From positions 2,537,589-2,601,588 of the forward strand of contig NC_020170.2 of the NCBI RefSeq assembly GCF_000224145.3: a DNA stretch of 64,000 nucleotides, read 5' to 3'. Positions 59,907 to 64,000 of this stretch are shown piece by piece. The stretch's first letter is position 1. The number at the start of each line of letters is the position of its first letter. Source of the stretch: Ciona intestinalis (Eukaryota > Chordata > Ascidiacea > Phlebobranchia > Cionidae). Both the position numbers and the translations under genes were made by a program. Below the pieces are notes generated by a model. The model saw only the letters and a list, made by a program, of their open reading frames with translations. It did no database searches and was not told the DNA's origin.

Positions 59907-62900
59907 GTAAGAACTATGTCTACTAATTTTTATTTATATTGTTTATATAGCCTACTTTGGGCTCAGTCTACATTTTGTTTTAGTTGGTAGGCTTGAAAAG
60001 AACTATGTATTCTTATATTATTTATATCCCATGAGCTTCCTTTTTCAGTAGGTAGAATATTGTTATGCAGATTTTTTTGCTGTGATGGTTTATATATACA
60101 TATATAAAGGTGCTTGACTAGTTGAGTTTTAATTGTTTTTTTATAAAGTTTGAAAGAACTGTTTAAACTAATCATTTTTTTAATTTGGCTGTATAATAAT
60201 TATTGTTTGATCAGTAATATTAATCATTATTTGTTCATGCTATCTTTAGACAGTTTAATATATATAAGCTACAAGAATGCTTACTTCATTTAGAAAGTTA
60301 GAAATCAATTTAATGTCGTAAACATAGTAATGCATTGTATCTGTATGCCATGATTCGTTTCCTATTACTAGACAGTCTTCTACCCAATAATTAGCCCCAG
60401 GCAAAAATGCCAGGCATTGTTCAGGATTTTATATTCGTAAACATTCAATTACGTTATTTCAGATTAGCATAGCTGTAAGCAATTTAGCAATTCATTGAGT
60501 TAGTTGATTAGTTCAATTTTTTGTTTGCATAGTGCCTCTGTTGTTTGGCATGCATTCATGTTTAGTCTGTGATTTAATCATTGCATGGTAAAATCCACGC
60601 GTATGGCTTTTAACTGCAAGTGTGCAAAAGTCGCTGCCAACCCTGGCCTATAAAACGCAGAATAATTAGTAGATTTCGCTATCGTTGCGCTTTCCATCAA
60701 ACGCGTATGACGGGCGTTAAAAAAATGAGATAAAAGAGTGATGTACTGACCCATGCCCTTTGGTGTTGACACATTCAAAAATCGGTGTTGCGCCTACACA
60801 TGGTCACTCACTATGTTCGCCAAACATTGGCTTTAAAACGGAAACACTGTCCATCGCGCAAGTCAGCTGCAATGCTGTTCATTCCGGTCAATTCCCGGAG
60901 GTCTTATCATGAATCACAAGCAATGACACCAAAGATTAAAATACCACGCAACCCCGTGTCATTACGTCATCGCATCACTTTGATCGGCCATCCCCGAATC
61001 CTGTGGCGATCGGAATTCACCGTGTTTGCTTTTTTATCGTAATTCGTAAATCCGTGGGCGGATTCCCTAAGGGTTATTGGCTTCGTTCAATTTTAAATTT
61101 TAAAATAAACAATATAACAGAATCTGGTACCTTCTACTCAACGATAAACTTAACTTTAGTTTCTTAGTACAATACAGTACCTCGGTAACGTTAATCATTA
61201 CCATCACATAATAACTCCCACTGTGTAACGTGAACTCCGTAATAAATCAACACAGTTACAGTTTGTCGCCAATGTGAGTGACGTCAGATCCTTAACGCAA
61301 CTTTCAAAGCGTAATTATGAATGAAAAACAACGGTCTTGTTTTTATAGTGAACATTTTAAGTTCGCTTAGGTGAACTGTTAATCCCAGCATAATCCTTTT
61401 TAAACAAGCTGGTTCTTGTTACTTCATATCGTTGGCGTTTGATTAAATAAGTATCGGCTGGGATTTAACTTATATTACTTCCGGTATTGCCGTGTTTAAC
61501 GTACTTGGATAAAGCACAGTTGAATTATCACATTTTTTATTGTAATTAACGTTCCTTCACGTCGTAGATGCTGTGAGTGAGAATAAAACCGCCACGTTTA
61601 CATTACACCAATGAGGATGTGTTCTCGCACCAATACGCTGGTGTTAAATAGGTGACCTCTATCACAGCAAGCGCTTTGTTTTTACTGCTCGACGAAAAGC
61701 GACTTGACTGCGAATTTTGCGGCGGGCGGATGTATCGCTTTTCGCACGACGAACCGTTTTGTTTCGTAACAATGTGTTGCTCGTCACGCATGGATCGTTC
61801 GACGAAGTACAATAGAACGCAACCGCAATGGTGGGCGGATGGTCTGAAACTCCACGTCCAAGTCCCAAATCTCCTTTTATGCCGAATCAGCGTTGGATGA
61901 GGCTTAGTCATAGCTCGAACAATGACCCGTGATGTCGCAACCTAAGCTAGCCAAGCTTATCTCCCTTAACCGGCATGTAATCCCCAGTAGAAGGTCTCGC
62001 GCAATTAATCATTCGGGCTGCTAATTATCGCGTAATCTGAAGAACAAACCACGTGATACCTCCCAATCCACGTTCAATTTCACGGATAACTGCGCCATTA
62101 TCGATACTCTTAGCTAGCTTCACTATCGACCGTATGAACAATAGGTTTAGCCCGATCGCTCCACAAACAAAATGTACAGCGCGTTAAAGCCTCTGTCCAC
62201 CATTGTATATAACGCGTTAGCACCCACGCCCGAGAGTTTCGTTTCAGCAATCGTGTTTTATATCACCCTTAGCTTGAGGCTTGAGTTCACCATTGCTGTA
62301 CAACTTGAACTCCCAATGCTCAAGCTGAGTTAGATTTATTGAGTATGCCACCCTTTCAAGGCCTTTCAAGGGCTGTTGTAACAAAGGATGCTGACGCGAG
62401 CTGAGTCTCAGTGTGATGATTGTGTAACGAAAATAGAGTTTCTTTTATTTCCACTACGCATGTGACTGCCAACCAAAAGAATCGTAAACCGTTTATTTCT
62501 TTCATCGTAGGTTTTATACCCGTTATAAAATGTTTCTGGTCCTACAAACGTGTTCCAATGCCTACTTACTGTTTTGTGCCATTTTCGTCTTATTAAACAA
62601 GGTTAATCCGCGAAAAAAAGCCAGTCAAAACTACAGTCAGTTCTTATTTGTTCGATCCTTCAATTGTAGGTCGTGCTGAAGAAACTGCTTCTCGTGTATT
62701 GAGGAGGAGTGGGTTTTGTTTGTTTAACAACACTCCTCTCCTTTTCTTTGTTTCTTTCTTTATCTTTGTGGTCCCGGCGAAAGTGTACTTTGCTAAGGAT
62801 TACATTTTAACACTGCTTATTATAGTCTGGCCAAATGATTGTTAACTTCGTATGGTATTAACTTCGAAATAAATTGAATATGCTTTAACCTCAAACCACC

Positions 62901-64000
62901 TCATATCCGCCGTAGACACCATTGTAAACGAAAATAACTCAAAACAAGATTCAGCAAATGTCTATTTTTAGTGATTTTTCGTATGTGAAACAATAAATAC
63001 CAACGAAAGACTTTGTGCACACAAGTCTATAGCTTTTAATACACTTAACAATTTCATGCATGTGCATGGATATTGTACTTAGTTCCCTAGTGGTCCGCCA
63101 CCCATTAGAAATGATGTAATGTGTAACACGAGCTTGTGTGACGACGAAACCCTTCAGCTGTGCGACTTCAACGACCCTTCCCCTTAAATCCGAACGAAAT
63201 TCCAAAATTCAGAATTAATACAAAACGGACCGAAGCGCTTTGCTTGCATAACAGAACACTCCTGACGAAATGCGGCTTGTAAATTTTTCATGAGGTAGTT
63301 CCGCCAACTTTTTTTGGTAGAATCAAGACAAGCAACGTCCTTAATTTCAAGTCCTGTAGTTTTAACTTTTATAACGTCAGTTTAGCTGTTAAATTGTTTA
63401 GGTATTGGATTTTTTTTCTTAAACCATTTTTTCATCACATCTTAACTACATAAACGGTCACAGGATTTTAGTTTCAGAATTCCGGCAAATACAAGCGTAA
63501 TATTAGTTCCTTTTGCCTAGGATTGTTTTTCTATATCTATAATTGATAAGTCTGTTCCATTTCATTGAGTTGTAAAAATCCTGTTTGAATTTTCTGCTTT
63601 TAAGCTCGTTTTATTCAATTTAACTAGCTTGTTTTACGAGTCTGTGTTAACACATAGGGATAAAATAAGTTATGGCCAATTTATATCGCCATTACCCACT
63701 TGACGCTACATCGTAATAAAACATGTTTCATGTCGCAACAGCTGACTACAGCACTTGTTCTACGCGCGTTAAAGTTAAATCCGTATAATACCAAGCTCCA
63801 AGTTCAAAACCACCAGTCTCCAGAGACACAGAATGGCCCCTTTTAAATTTTAAATGCTCTGATCGATTGACGATATCAAATGGCGAGCTAAATATATTAA
63901 ACCGACAAAACCGAATGATATTATAGATTAGAAAATACGTCATGCCTCCTGAATAAAGACAAGTGTGAGTCATTTTGCCTAATTTCAATTAATGTTGGCA
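59907..64000. other. 4.1 kb without a recognised gene
   Basis: The part to about 60560 is AT-rich. From about 60580 to 62700 it is richer in CpG and non-repetitive, which may mean regulatory DNA for a gene beyond the right edge. Opposed open frames at 61603-61911 are mutual shadows. A hairpin lies at 62268-62329. No miniature elements were found here. Confidence 0.4.
62268..62329. ncRNA. possible small-RNA-type hairpin
   Basis: The arms cttagcttgaggcttgagtt and aactcccaatgctcaagctg pair through AGCTTGAG and AGTTCA with an internal loop, leaving a loop of roughly 14 bases. Size resembles a microRNA precursor, but no known microRNA seed was recognised. It may be chance. Confidence 0.2.

Noticed and set aside
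61603-61911. Three overlapping open frames on both strands
   Set aside because: Mutual shadows in a CpG-richer stretch, with no motif or splice support in any frame.

Overview
The window reads as nuclear DNA of a solitary tunicate, most likely Ciona (C. intestinalis/robusta type). The reasons are chordate-type gene orthologs (VCP with 17 exons, VPS33B, PORCN, LSM8, ANKRD13C, DHDDS), AT-rich short introns, strong splice-acceptor sequences just upstream of several start codons (as expected where spliced-leader trans-splicing occurs), and swarms of a roughly 190-bp inverted-repeat element. The species call is inference. There are three 50-base assembly gaps (595-644, 9957-10006, 14507-14556). 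All exon models were built by hand from reading frame, splice sites and intron phase. Nearly every complete model adds up to a multiple of three.

Layout. 0.3-0.6 kb: a possible last exon of a gene entering from the left. 0.7-1.6 kb, minus: DHDDS, the dolichol-synthesis cis-prenyltransferase. 1.75-2.0 kb: a hAT-type miniature element with an 8-bp target duplication. 3.2-28.7 kb: a tandem cluster of six C-type-lectin-domain (CTLD) type I membrane receptors on the plus strand, called here A, B, C, C-prime, D and E. They share a plan: signal peptide plus first CTLD half in exon 1, second half in exon 2, then a Ser/Thr stalk, a transmembrane segment, and short phase-1 or phase-2 exons carrying cytoplasmic tyrosine motifs. 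C and C-prime are a recent roughly 2.1-kb tandem duplication. D has seven tail tyrosine motifs, five of them YxxL/V. E has a long tail of repeated, duplicated and partly decayed exons. 29.9-31.6 kb, minus: ANKRD13C. 33.3-36.0 kb: a pancreatic-lipase-family protein with the nucleophile serine replaced by glycine. 36.95-37.31 kb, minus: a two-exon gene for a 58-residue secreted peptide with a cationic core and acidic tail, resembling an antimicrobial or prohormone precursor. 37.3-41.0 kb: repeats. 41.0-49.0 kb: VCP/p97. 50.0-57.9 kb: PORCN (intronless), LSM8 and VPS33B close together on one strand. 59.1-59.9 kb: a small secreted protein with a mucin-type WxxW domain. 59.9-64.0 kb: no gene recognised.

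How it fits together. The right half is housekeeping: ubiquitin-dependent segregase, Wnt acylation, U6 snRNA Lsm ring, vesicle tethering. The left half is accessory and fast-evolving. The lectin receptors vary in the sugar-binding loop while keeping tail tyrosine motifs, which suggests an innate immune or allorecognition role (inference). The catalytically altered lipase and the cationic peptide add to the secreted or defence flavour of 3-40 kb. About 36 copies and fragments of one miniature transposon lie in this window, all but two of them between 3.4 and 39.3 kb.
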